From: Leptasterias polaris
Taxonomy: Eukaryota; Echinodermata; Asteroidea; Forcipulatida; Asteriidae
Direction: 5' to 3'
NCBI GenBank assembly: GCA_037783415.1
Contig: JAZGTN010000074.1
Location: forward strand, 496,001-560,000
Length of the DNA: 64,000 nt
The notes beneath the pieces were generated by a model. That model made no database searches. It had not been told where the DNA came from and worked only from the letters and a program-made list of their open reading frames with translations. The position numbers and the translations under genes were made by a program. Shown piece by piece: positions 13,301 to 25,684 of this stretch; the stretch's first letter is position 1, and each line of letters begins with the position of its first letter.

Positions 13301-15010
13301 AATACCACTACCAGTCCCTCATGCAATGGCCCAATACCACTACCAGTCCCTCATGCAATGGCCCACTACCAGTCCCTCAAGCAATGGCCCAATACCACTA
13401 CCAGTCCCTCATACCACTACCAGTCCCACAATGGCCCACTACCAGTCCCTCAAGCAATGGCCCAATACCACTACCAGTCCCTCATACAATGGCCAAATAC
13501 CACTACCAGTCCCTCAAGCAATGGCCCAATACCACTACCAGTCCCTCATGCAATGGCCCACTACCACTACCACTCCCTCATGCAATGGCCCAATACCACT
13601 ACCAGTCCCTCATACAACGGCCAAATACCACTACCAGTCCCTCAAGCAATGGCCCAATACCACTACCAGTCCCTCATGCAATGGCCCACTACCACTACCA
13701 GTCCCTCATGCAATGGCCCAATACCACTACCAGTCCCTCATGCAATGGCCCACTACCACTACCAGTCCCTCAACCAATGGCCCAATACCACTACCAGTCC
13801 CTCATACAATGGCCCAATACCACTACCAGTCCCTCAAGCAATGGCCAAATACCACTACCAGTCCCTCATGCAATGGCCCACTACCAGTCCCTCAAGCAAT
13901 GGCCCAATACCACTACCAGTCCCTCATACAATGGCCCAATACCACTACCAGTCCTTCAAGCAATGGCCCAATACCACTACCAGTCCCTCATGCAATGGCC
14001 CAATACCACTACCAGTCCCTCATACAATGGCCAAATACCACTACCAGTCCCTCATGCAATGGCCCAATACCACTACCAGTCCCTCATGCAATGGCCCAAT
14101 ACCACTACCAGTCCCTCCAGCAATGGCCCAATACCACTACCAGTCCCTCATGCAATGGACCACTACCAGTCCCTCAAGCAATGGCCCAATACCACTACCA
14201 GTCCCTCATACAATGGCCCAATACCACTACTAGTCCCTCATGCAATGGCCCAATACCACTACCAGTCCCTCATGCAATGGCCCAATACCACTACCAGTCC
14301 CTCATGCAATGGCCCAATACCACTACCAGTCCCTCATGCAATGGCCACTACCAGTCCCTCCAGCAATGGCCCAATACCACTACCAGTCTCTCATACAATG
14401 GCCCAATACCACTACCAGTCCCTCAAGCAATGGCCAAATACCACTACCAGTCCCTCATGCAATGGCCCAATACCACTACCAGTCCCTCATACAATGGCCC
14501 AATACCACTACCAGTCCCTCAAGCAATGGCCCAATACCACTACCAGTCCCTCATGCAATGGCCCAATACCACTACCAGTCCCTCATGCAATGGCCCAATA
14601 CCACTACCAGTCCCTCATGCAATGGCGCACTACCAGTCCCTCAAGCAATGGCCCAATACCACTACCAGTCCCTCATACCACTACCAGTCCCACAATGGCC
14701 CACTACCAGTCCCTCAAGCAATGGCCCAATACCACTACCAGTCCCTCATGTAATGGCCCAATACCACTACCAGTCCCTCATGCAATGGCCCACTACCAGT
14801 CCCTCAAGCAATGGCCCAATACCACTACCAGTCCCTCATACAATGGCCAAATACCACTACCAGTCCCTCAAGCAATGGCCCAATACCACTACCAGTCCCT
14901 CATGCAATGGCCCACTACCACTACCACTCCCTCATGCAATGGCCCAATACCACTACCAGTCCCTCATACAACGGCCAAATACCACTACCAGTCCCTCAAG
15001 CAATGGCCCA
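10357..15010. repeat. 4.53-kb tandem duplication, copy 2
   Basis: This is the direct downstream copy of 5,830-10,356. Relative to copy 1 it has lost 14 bp at 12,000/12,001 and holds six additional units (192 bp) at about 13,655-13,850. Homology fades near 15,060, where the two copies differ by two units (64 bp). Its right third overlaps the start of the later 9.9-kb duplication, so that event came after this one. Confidence 0.8.
12000..12013 (+). other. 14-bp deletion junction inside a unit
   Basis: CCCTC is followed directly by CACCACTACC, where the sister copy near 7,450-7,490 has a full CATACAATGG unit start. The unit is 14 bp shorter, which accounts exactly for the change of copy offset from 4,527 to 4,513. 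The form occurs only here in the window as far as I can see. Confidence 0.85.
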
Positions 15011-15754
15011 ATACCACTACCAGTCCCTCATGCAATGGCCCACTACCACTACCAGTCCCTCATGCAATGGCCCAATACCACTACCAGTCCCTCATGCAAT
15101 GGCCCACTACCACTACCAGTCCCTCAACCAATGGCCCAATACCACTACCAGTCCCTCATACAATGGCCCAATACCACTACCAGTCCCTCAAGCAATGGCC
15201 AAATACTACTACCAGTCCCTCATGCAATGGCCCACTACCAGTCCCTCAAGCAATGGCCCAATACCACTACCAGTCCCTCATACAATGGCCCAATACCACT
15301 ACCAGTCCTTCAAGCAATGGCCCAATACCACTACCAGTCCCTCATGCAATGGCCCAATACCACTACCAGTCCCTCATACAATGGCCAAATACCACTACCA
15401 GTCCCTCATGCAATGGCCCAATACCACTACCAGTCCCTCATGCAATGGCCCAATACCACTACCAGTCCCTCCAGCAATGGCCCAATACCACTACCAGTCC
15501 CTCATGCAATGGACCACTACCAGTCCCTCAAGCAATGGCCCAATACCACTACCAGTCCCTCATACAATGGCCCAATACCACTACTAGTCCCTCATGCAAT
15601 GGCCCAATACCACTACCAGTCCCTCATGCAATGGCCCAATACCACTACCAGTCCCTCATGCAATGGCCCAATACCACTACCAGTCCCTCATGCAATGGCC
15701 CAATACCACTACCAGTCCCTCATGCAATGGCGCACTACCAGTCCCTCAAGCAAT

Positions 15755-18193
15755 GGCCCAATACCACTACCAGTCCCTCATACCACTACCAGTCCCACAA
15801 TGGCCCACTACCAGTCCCTCAAGCAATGGCCCAATACCACTACCAGTCCCTCATGTAATGGCCCAATACCACTACCAGTCCCTCATGCAATGGCCCACTA
15901 CCAGTCCCTCAAGCAATGGCCCAATACCACTACCAGTCCCTCATACAATGGCCCAATACCACTACTAGTCCCTCATGCAATGGCCCAATACCACTACAAG
16001 TCCCTCATGCAATGGCCCAATACCACTACCAGTCCCTCATGCAATGGCCCAATACCACTACCAGTCCCTCATGCAATGGCCACTACCAGTCCCTCATGCA
16101 ATGGCCCAATACCACTACCAGTCCCTCATACAATGGCCAAATACCACTACCAGTCCCTCAAGCAATGGCCCAATACCACTACCAGTCCCTCATGCAATGG
16201 CCCACTACCACTACCAGTCCCTCATGCAATGGCCCAATACCACTACCAGTCCCTCATGCAATGGCCCACTACCACTACCAGTCCCTCAACCAATGGCCCA
16301 ATACCACTACCAGTCCCTCATACAATGGCCCAATACCACTACCAGTCCCACAAGCAATGGCCAAATACCACTACCAGTCCCTCATGCAATGGCCCAATAC
16401 CACTACCAGTCCCTCATACAATGGCCCAATACCACTACCAGTCCCTCATGCAATGGCCCAATACCACTACCAGTCCCTCATGCAATGGCCCAATACCACT
16501 ACCAGTCCCTCATGCAATGGCCCAATACCACTACCAGTCCCTCATGCAATGGCCCAATACCACTACCAGTCCCTCATGCAATGGCCCAATACCACTACCA
16601 GTCCCTCATGCAATGGCCCAATACCACTACCATTCCCTCATGCAATGGCCCAATACCACTACCAGTCCCTCATACAATGGCCCAATACCACTACCAGTCC
16701 CTCAAGCAATGGCCAAATACCACTACCAGTCCCTCATGCAATGGCCCAATACCACTACCAGTCCCTCATACAATGGCCCAATACCACTACCAGTCCCTCA
16801 AGCAATGGCCCAATACCACTACCAGTCCCTCAAGCAATGGCCAAATACCACTACCAGTCCCTCATGCAATGGCCCAATACCACTACCAGTCCCTCATGCA
16901 ATGGCCCAATACCACTACCAGTCCCTCGAGCAATGGCCCAATACCACTACCAGTCCCTCATACAATGGCCCAATACCACTACCAGTCCCTCATGCAATGG
17001 CCCAATACCACTACCAGTCCCTCATACAATGGCCCAATACCACTACCAGTCCCTCAAGCAATGGCCAAATACCACTACCAGTCCCTCATGCAATGGCCCA
17101 ATACCACTACCAGTCCCTTATGCAATGGCCCAATACCACTACCAGTCCCTCAAGCAATGGCCCAATACCACTACCAGTCCCTCATACAATGGCCCAATAC
17201 CACTACCAGTCCCTCATGCAATGGCCCAATACCACTACCAGTCCCTCAAGCAATGGCCCAATACCACCACCAGTCCCTCATGCAATGGCCCAATACCACT
17301 ACCAGTCCCTCATGCAATGGCCCAATACCACTACCAGTCCCTCATACAATGGCCCAATACCACTACCAGTCCCTCAAGCAATGGCCAAATACCACTACCA
17401 GTCCCTCATGCAATGGCCCAATACCACTACCAGTCCCTCATACAATGGCACAATACCACTACCAGTCCCTCAAGCAATGGCCCAATACCACTACCAGTCC
17501 CTCATGCAATGGCCCACTACCACTACCAGTCCCTCATGCAATGGCCCAATACCACTACCAGTCCCTCATGCAATGGCCCACTACCACTACCAGTCCCTCA
17601 ACCAATGGCCCAATACCACTACCAGTCCCTCATACCACTACCAGTCCCACAATGGCCCACTACCAGTCCCTCCAGCAATGGCCTAATACCACTACCAGTC
17701 CCTCATGCAATGGCCCACTACCACTACCAGTCCCTCATGCAATGGCCCAATACCACTACCAGTCCCTCATGCAATGGCCCAATACCACTACCAGTCCCTC
17801 ATGCAATGGCCCACTACCACTACAAGTCCCTCATGCAATGGCCCAATACCACTACCAGTCCCTCATGCAATGGCCCAATACCACTACCAGTCCCTCATGC
17901 AATGGCCACTACCAGTCCCTCATGCAATGGCCCAATACCACTACCAGTCCCTCATACCACTACCAGTCCCACAATGGCCCACTACCAGTCCCTCCAGCAA
18001 TGGCCTAATACCACTACCAGTCCCTCATGCAATGGCCCACTACCACTACCAGTCCCTCATGCAATGGCCCAATACCACTACCAGTCCCTCATGCAATGGC
18101 CCAATACCACTACCAGTCCCTCATGCAATGGCCCACTACCACTACAAGTCCCTCATGCAATGGCCCAATACCACTACCAGTCCCTCATGCAAT
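15755..18193. repeat. 2,439-bp sub-block, first in 9.9-kb copy 1
   Basis: This block repeats 2,439 bp downstream. Matching markers are TAA 15,858/18,297, TAG 15,968/18,407, CTCGAG 16,925/19,364, TAA (CCTAAT) 17,686/20,125 and 18,008/20,447. The copies looked identical in the parts I compared. Each block holds one CTCGAG and ends with a pair of CCTAAT variant units 322 bp apart. Confidence 0.9.
17604..17925. repeat. 322-bp local duplication, copy 1
   Basis: A run containing a CATACCACTACCAGTCCCAC composite unit, a CCAG-ending unit and the CCTAAT unit recurs 322 bp downstream (TAA at 17,684-17,686 and 18,006-18,008). The pair is carried along in every copy of the enclosing block, so it predates the 2,439-bp and 9.9-kb events. 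Confidence 0.85.
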
Positions 18194-18215
18194 GGCCCAA
18201 TACCACTACCAGTCC
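17926..18215. repeat. 322-bp local duplication, copy 2
   Basis: Direct downstream copy of 17,604-17,925. Homology ends near 18,215, where a CATACC composite unit replaces the 25-bp unit found at 17,900 in copy 1. The same arrangement is seen at 20.04-20.66 kb, 27.53-28.14 kb and 29.97-30.59 kb. Confidence 0.8.
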
Positions 18216-20632
18216 CTCATACCACTACCAGTCCCACAATGGCCCACTACCAGTCCCTCAAGCAATGGCCCAATACCACTACCAGTCCCTCATGTAATGG
18301 CCCAATACCACTACCAGTCCCTCATGCAATGGCCCACTACCAGTCCCTCAAGCAATGGCCCAATACCACTACCAGTCCCTCATACAATGGCCCAATACCA
18401 CTACTAGTCCCTCATGCAATGGCCCAATACCACTACAAGTCCCTCATGCAATGGCCCAATACCACTACCAGTCCCTCATGCAATGGCCCAATACCACTAC
18501 CAGTCCCTCATGCAATGGCCACTACCAGTCCCTCATGCAATGGCCCAATACCACTACCAGTCCCTCATACAATGGCCAAATACCACTACCAGTCCCTCAA
18601 GCAATGGCCCAATACCACTACCAGTCCCTCATGCAATGGCCCACTACCACTACCAGTCCCTCATGCAATGGCCCAATACCACTACCAGTCCCTCATGCAA
18701 TGGCCCACTACCACTACCAGTCCCTCAACCAATGGCCCAATACCACTACCAGTCCCTCATACAATGGCCCAATACCACTACCAGTCCCACAAGCAATGGC
18801 CAAATACCACTACCAGTCCCTCATGCAATGGCCCAATACCACTACCAGTCCCTCATACAATGGCCCAATACCACTACCAGTCCCTCATGCAATGGCCCAA
18901 TACCACTACCAGTCCCTCATGCAATGGCCCAATACCACTACCAGTCCCTCATGCAATGGCCCAATACCACTACCAGTCCCTCATGCAATGGCCCAATACC
19001 ACTACCAGTCCCTCATGCAATGGCCCAATACCACTACCAGTCCCTCATGCAATGGCCCAATACCACTACCATTCCCTCATGCAATGGCCCAATACCACTA
19101 CCAGTCCCTCATACAATGGCCCAATACCACTACCAGTCCCTCAAGCAATGGCCAAATACCACTACCAGTCCCTCATGCAATGGCCCAATACCACTACCAG
19201 TCCCTCATACAATGGCCCAATACCACTACCAGTCCCTCAAGCAATGGCCCAATACCACTACCAGTCCCTCAAGCAATGGCCAAATACCACTACCAGTCCC
19301 TCATGCAATGGCCCAATACCACTACCAGTCCCTCATGCAATGGCCCAATACCACTACCAGTCCCTCGAGCAATGGCCCAATACCACTACCAGTCCCTCAT
19401 ACAATGGCCCAATACCACTACCAGTCCCTCATGCAATGGCCCAATACCACTACCAGTCCCTCATACAATGGCCCAATACCACTACCAGTCCCTCAAGCAA
19501 TGGCCAAATACCACTACCAGTCCCTCATGCAATGGCCCAATACCACTACCAGTCCCTTATGCAATGGCCCAATACCACTACCAGTCCCTCAAGCAATGGC
19601 CCAATACCACTACCAGTCCCTCATACAATGGCCCAATACCACTACCAGTCCCTCATGCAATGGCCCAATACCACTACCAGTCCCTCAAGCAATGGCCCAA
19701 TACCACCACCAGTCCCTCATGCAATGGCCCAATACCACTACCAGTCCCTCATGCAATGGCCCAATACCACTACCAGTCCCTCATACAATGGCCCAATACC
19801 ACTACCAGTCCCTCAAGCAATGGCCAAATACCACTACCAGTCCCTCATGCAATGGCCCAATACCACTACCAGTCCCTCATACAATGGCACAATACCACTA
19901 CCAGTCCCTCAAGCAATGGCCCAATACCACTACCAGTCCCTCATGCAATGGCCCACTACCACTACCAGTCCCTCATGCAATGGCCCAATACCACTACCAG
20001 TCCCTCATGCAATGGCCCACTACCACTACCAGTCCCTCAACCAATGGCCCAATACCACTACCAGTCCCTCATACCACTACCAGTCCCACAATGGCCCACT
20101 ACCAGTCCCTCCAGCAATGGCCTAATACCACTACCAGTCCCTCATGCAATGGCCCACTACCACTACCAGTCCCTCATGCAATGGCCCAATACCACTACCA
20201 GTCCCTCATGCAATGGCCCAATACCACTACCAGTCCCTCATGCAATGGCCCACTACCACTACAAGTCCCTCATGCAATGGCCCAATACCACTACCAGTCC
20301 CTCATGCAATGGCCCAATACCACTACCAGTCCCTCATGCAATGGCCACTACCAGTCCCTCATGCAATGGCCCAATACCACTACCAGTCCCTCATACCACT
20401 ACCAGTCCCACAATGGCCCACTACCAGTCCCTCCAGCAATGGCCTAATACCACTACCAGTCCCTCATGCAATGGCCCACTACCACTACCAGTCCCTCATG
20501 CAATGGCCCAATACCACTACCAGTCCCTCATGCAATGGCCCAATACCACTACCAGTCCCTCATGCAATGGCCCACTACCACTACAAGTCCCTCATGCAAT
20601 GGCCCAATACCACTACCAGTCCCTCATGCAAT
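18194..20632. repeat. 2,439-bp sub-block, second in 9.9-kb copy 1
   Basis: Tandem neighbour of 15,755-18,193 with the same unit order, including CTCGAG at 19,364-19,369 and the CCTAAT pair at 20,123-20,125 and 20,445-20,447. Homology extends to about 20,655, where a 25-bp unit takes the place of a composite unit. Confidence 0.9.
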
Positions 20633-23090
20633 GGCCCAATACCACTACCAGTCCCTCATGCAATGGCCACTACCAGTCCCTCATGCAATGGCCCAATACC
20701 ACTACCAGTCCCTCATACAATGGCCAAATACCACTACCAGTCCCTCAAGCAATGGCCCAATACCACTACCAGTCCCTCATGCAATGGCCCACTACCACTA
20801 CCAGTCCCTCATGCAATGGCCCAATACCACTACCAGTCCCTCATGCAATGGCCCACTACCACTACCAGTCCCTCAACCAATGGCCCAATACCACTACCAG
20901 TCCCTCATACAATGGCCCAATACCACTACCAGTCCCACAAGCAATGGCCAAATACCACTACCAGTCCCTCATGCAATGGCCCAATACCACTACCAGTCCC
21001 TCATACAATGGCCCAATACCACTACCAGTCCCTCATGCAATGGCCCAATACCACTACCAGTCCCTCATGCAATGGCCCAATACCACTACCAGTCCCTCAT
21101 GCAATGGCCCAATACCACTACCAGTCCCTCATGCAATGGCCCAATACCACTACCAGTCCCTCATGCAATGGCCCAATACCACTACCAGTCCCTCATGCAA
21201 TGGCCCAATACCACTACCATTCCCTCATGCAATGGCCCAATACCACTACCAGTCCCTCATACAATGGCCCAATACCACTACCAGTCCCTCAAGCAATGGC
21301 CAAATACCACTACCAGTCCCTCATGCAATGGCCCAATACCACTACCAGTCCCTCAAGCAATGGCCCAATACCACCACCAGTCCCTCATGCAATGGCCCAA
21401 TACCACTACCAGTCCCTCATGCAATGGCCCAATACCACTACCAGTCCCTCATACAATGGCCCAATACCACTACCAGTCCCTCAAGCAATGGCCAAATACC
21501 ACTACCAGTCCCTCATGCAATGGCCCAATACCACTACCAGTCCCTCAAGCAATGGCCCAATACCACTACCAGTCCCTCAAGCAATGGCCAAATACCACTA
21601 CCAGTCCCTCATGCAATGGCCCAATACCACTACCAGTCCCTCATGCAATGGCCCAATACCACTACCAGTCCCTCGAGCAATGGCCCAATACCACTACCAG
21701 TCCCTCATACAATGGCCCAATACCACTACCAGTCCCTCATGCAATGGCCCAATACCACTACCAGTCCCTCATACAATGGCCCAATACCACTACCAGTCCC
21801 TCAAGCAATGGCCAAATACCACTACCAGTCCCTCATGCAATGGCCCAATACCACTACCAGTCCCTTATGCAATGGCCCAATACCACTACCAGTCCCTCAA
21901 GCAATGGCCCAATACCACTACCAGTCCCTCATACAATGGCCCAATACCACTACCAGTCCCTCATGCAATGGCCCAATACCACTACCAGTCCCTCAAGCAA
22001 TGGCCCAATACCACCACCAGTCCCTCATGCAATGGCCCAATACCACTACCAGTCCCTCATGCAATGGCCCAATACCACTACCAGTCCCTCATACAATGGC
22101 CCAATACCACTACCAGTCCCTCAAGCAATGGCCCAATACCACTACCAGTCCCTCATGCAATGGCCCAATACCACTACCAGTCCCTCAAGCAATGGCCCAA
22201 TACCACTACCAGTCTCTCATACAATGGCCCAATACCACTACCAGTCCCTCATGCAATGGCCCAATACCACTACCAGTCCCTCATACAATGGCCCAATACC
22301 ACTACCAGTCCCTCAAGCAATGGCCAAATACCACTACCAGTCCCTCATGCAATAGCCCAATACCACTACCAGTCCCTTATGCAATGGCCCAATACCACTA
22401 CCAGTCCCTCAAGCAATGGCCCAATACCACTACCAGTCCCTCATACAATGGCCCAATACCACTACCAGTCCCTCATGCAATGGCCCAATACCACTACCAG
22501 TCCCTCAAGCAATGGCCCAATACCACCACCAGTCCCTCATGCAATGGCCCAATACCACTACCAGTCCCTCATGCAATGGCCCAATACCACTACCAGTCCC
22601 TCATACAATGGCCCAATACCACTACCAGTCCCTCAAGCAATGGCCAAATACCACTACCAGTCCCTCAAGCAATGGCCCAATACCACTACCAGTCCCTCAT
22701 GCAATGGCCCACTACCACTACCAGTCCCTCATGCAATGGCCCAATACCACTACCAGTCCCTCATGCAATGGCCCACTACCACTACCAGTCCCTCAACCAA
22801 TGGCCCAATACCACTACCAGTCCCTCATACCACTACCAGTCCCACAATGGCCCACTACCAGTCCCTCCAGCAATGGCCTAATACCACTACCAGTCCCTCA
22901 TGCAATGGCCCACTACCACTACCAGTCCCTCATGCAATGGCCCAATACCACTACCAGTCCCTCATGCAATGGCCCACTACCACTACCAGTCCCTCATGCA
23001 ATGGCCCAATACCACTACCAGTCCCTCATGCAATGGCCCACTACCACTACCAGTCCCTCAACCAATGGCCCAATACCACTACCAGTCCCT
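20633..23090. repeat. third 2.4-kb sub-block in 9.9-kb copy 1
   Basis: A more diverged relative of the two 2,439-bp blocks. It starts with the same 25-bp unit followed by GGCCAAATACC units, has CTCGAG at 21,672 and CCTAAT at 22,879-22,881 and 23,144-23,146. Several 32-bp units are gained or lost relative to its neighbours (CTCGAG spacing 2,308 instead of 2,439). A fourth block begins after it but is cut off at 23,760 by the 9.9-kb junction. Confidence 0.75.
22353..22355 (+). other. copy-specific substitution making TAG
   Basis: CAATAGCCC here corresponds to CAATGGCCC at 32,281-32,287 in the second 9.9-kb copy. It is the one base difference I noticed between the two copies outside the extra unit at 24,014, and the only G5A unit in the window. 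Confidence 0.9.
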
Positions 23091-25684
23091 CATACCACTA
23101 CCAGTCCCACAATGGCCCACTACCAGTCCCTCCAGCAATGGCCTAATACCACTACCAGTCCCTCATGCAATGGCCCACTACCACTACCAGTCCCTCATGC
23201 AATGGCCCAATACCACTACCAGTCCCTCATGCAATGGCCCACTACCACTACCAGTCCCTCATGCAATGGCCCAATACCACTACCAGTCCCTCATGCAATG
23301 GACCACTACCACTACAAGTCCCTCATGCAATGGCCCAATACCACTACCAGTCCCTCATGCAATGGCCCAATACCACTACCAGTCCCTCATGCAATGGCCA
23401 CTACCAGTCCCTCATGCAATGGCCCAATACCACTACCAGTCCCTCATACAATGGCCAAATACCACTACCAGTCCCTCAAGCAATGGCCCAATACCACTAC
23501 CAGTCCCTCATGCAATGGCCCACTACCACTACCAGTCCCTCATGCAATGGCCCAATACCACTACCAGTCCCTCATGCAATGGCCCACTACCACTTCCAGT
23601 CCCTCAACCAATGGCCCAATACCACTACCAGTCCCTCATACAATGGCCCAATACCACTACCAGTCCCACAAGCAATGGCCAAATACCACTACCAGTCCCT
23701 CATGCAATGGCCCAATACCACTACCAGTCCCTCATACAATGGCCCAATACCACTACCAGTCCCTCATGCAATGGCCCACTACCAGTCCCTCAAGCAATGG
23801 CCCAATACCACTACCAGTCCCTCATACAATGGCCCAATACCACTACCAGTCCTTCAAGCAATGGCCCAATACCACTACCAGTCCCTCATGCAATGGCCCA
23901 ATACCACTACCAGTCCCTCATACAATGGCCAAATACCACTACCAGTCCCTCATGCAATGGCCCAATACCACTACCAGTCCCTCATGCAATGGCCCAATAC
24001 CACTACCAGTCCCTCCAGCAATGGCCCAATACCACTACCAGTCCCTCCAGCAATGGCCCAATACCACTACCAGTCCCTCATGCAATGGACCACTACCAGT
24101 CCCTCAAGCAATGGCCCAATACCACTACCAGTCCCTCATACAATGGCCCAATACCACTACTAGTCCCTCATGCAATGGCCCAATACCACTACCAGTCCCT
24201 CATGCAATGGCCCAATACCACTACCAGTCCCTCATGCAATGGCCCAATACCACTACCAGTCCCTCATGCAATGGCCACTACCAGTCCCTCCAGCAATGGC
24301 CCAATACCACTACCAGTCTCTCATACAATGGCCCAATACCACTACCAGTCCCTCAAGCAATGGCCAAATACCACTACCAGTCCCTCATGCAATGGCCCAA
24401 TACCACTACCAGTCCCTCATACAATGGCCCAATACCACTACCAGTCCCTCAAGCAATGGCCCAATACCACTACCAGTCCCTCATGCAATGGCCCAATACC
24501 ACTACCAGTCCCTCATGCAATGGCCCAATACCACTACCAGTCCCTCATGCAATGGCGCACTACCAGTCCCTCAAGCAATGGCCCAATACCACTACCAGTC
24601 CCTCATACCACTACCAGTCCCACAATGGCCCACTACCAGTCCCTCAAGCAATGGCCCAATACCACTACCAGTCCCTCATGTAATGGCCCAATACCACTAC
24701 CAGTCCCTCATGCAATGGCCCACTACCAGTCCCTCAAGCAATGGCCCAATACCACTACCAGTCCCTCATACAATGGCCAAATACCACTACCAGTCCCTCA
24801 AGCAATGGCCCAATACCACTACCAGTCCCTCATGCAATGGCCCACTACCACTACCACTCCCTCATGCAATGGCCCAATACCACTACCAGTCCCTCATACA
24901 ACGGCCAAATACCACTACCAGTCCCTCAAGCAATGGCCCAATACCACTACCAGTCCCTCATGCAATGGCCCACTACCACTACCAGTCCCTCATGCAATGG
25001 CCCAATACCACTACCAGTCCCTCATGCAATGGCCCACTACCACTACCAGTCCCTCAACCAATGGCCCAATACCACTACCAGTCCCTCATACAATGGCCCA
25101 ATACCACTACCAGTCCCTCAAGCAATGGCCAAATACTACTACCAGTCCCTCATGCAATGGCCCACTACCAGTCCCTCAAGCAATGGCCCAATACCACTAC
25201 CAGTCCCTCATACAATGGCCCAATACCACTACCAGTCCTTCAAGCAATGGCCCAATACCACTACCAGTCCCTCATGCAATGGCCCAATACCACTACCAGT
25301 CCCTCATACAATGGCCAAATACCACTACCAGTCCCTCATGCAATGGCCCAATACCACTACCAGTCCCTCATGCAATGGCCCAATACCACTACCAGTCCCT
25401 CCAGCAATGGCCCAATACCACTACCAGTCCCTCATGCAATGGACCACTACCAGTCCCTCAAGCAATGGCCCAATACCACTACCAGTCCCTCATACAATGG
25501 CCCAATACCACTACTAGTCCCTCATGCAATGGCCCAATACCACTACCAGTCCCTCATGCAATGGCCCAATACCACTACCAGTCCCTCATGCAATGGCCCA
25601 ATACCACTACCAGTCCCTCATGCAATGGCCCAATACCACTACCAGTCCCTCATGCAATGGCGCACTACCAGTCCCTCAAGCAAT

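Larger units (their letters stand above)
13863..23760. repeat. 9.9-kb tandem duplication, copy 1
   Basis: The entire segment is repeated immediately downstream. For the first 0.2 kb the offset is 9,898 (CCTTCAAG at 13,953 matches 23,851). After one extra 32-bp unit in copy 2 it is 9,930 throughout. Examples are TAG 14,233/24,163, CTCGAG 16,925/26,855, TAA 17,686/27,616 and 20,125/30,055, and the CACTTCCAG variant at 23,594/33,524. The only base difference I found after the unit insertion is at 22,354 (A; G at 32,284), where copy 1 has a TAG. Internally the copy consists of several related 2.3-2.7-kb blocks. Confidence 0.92.
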
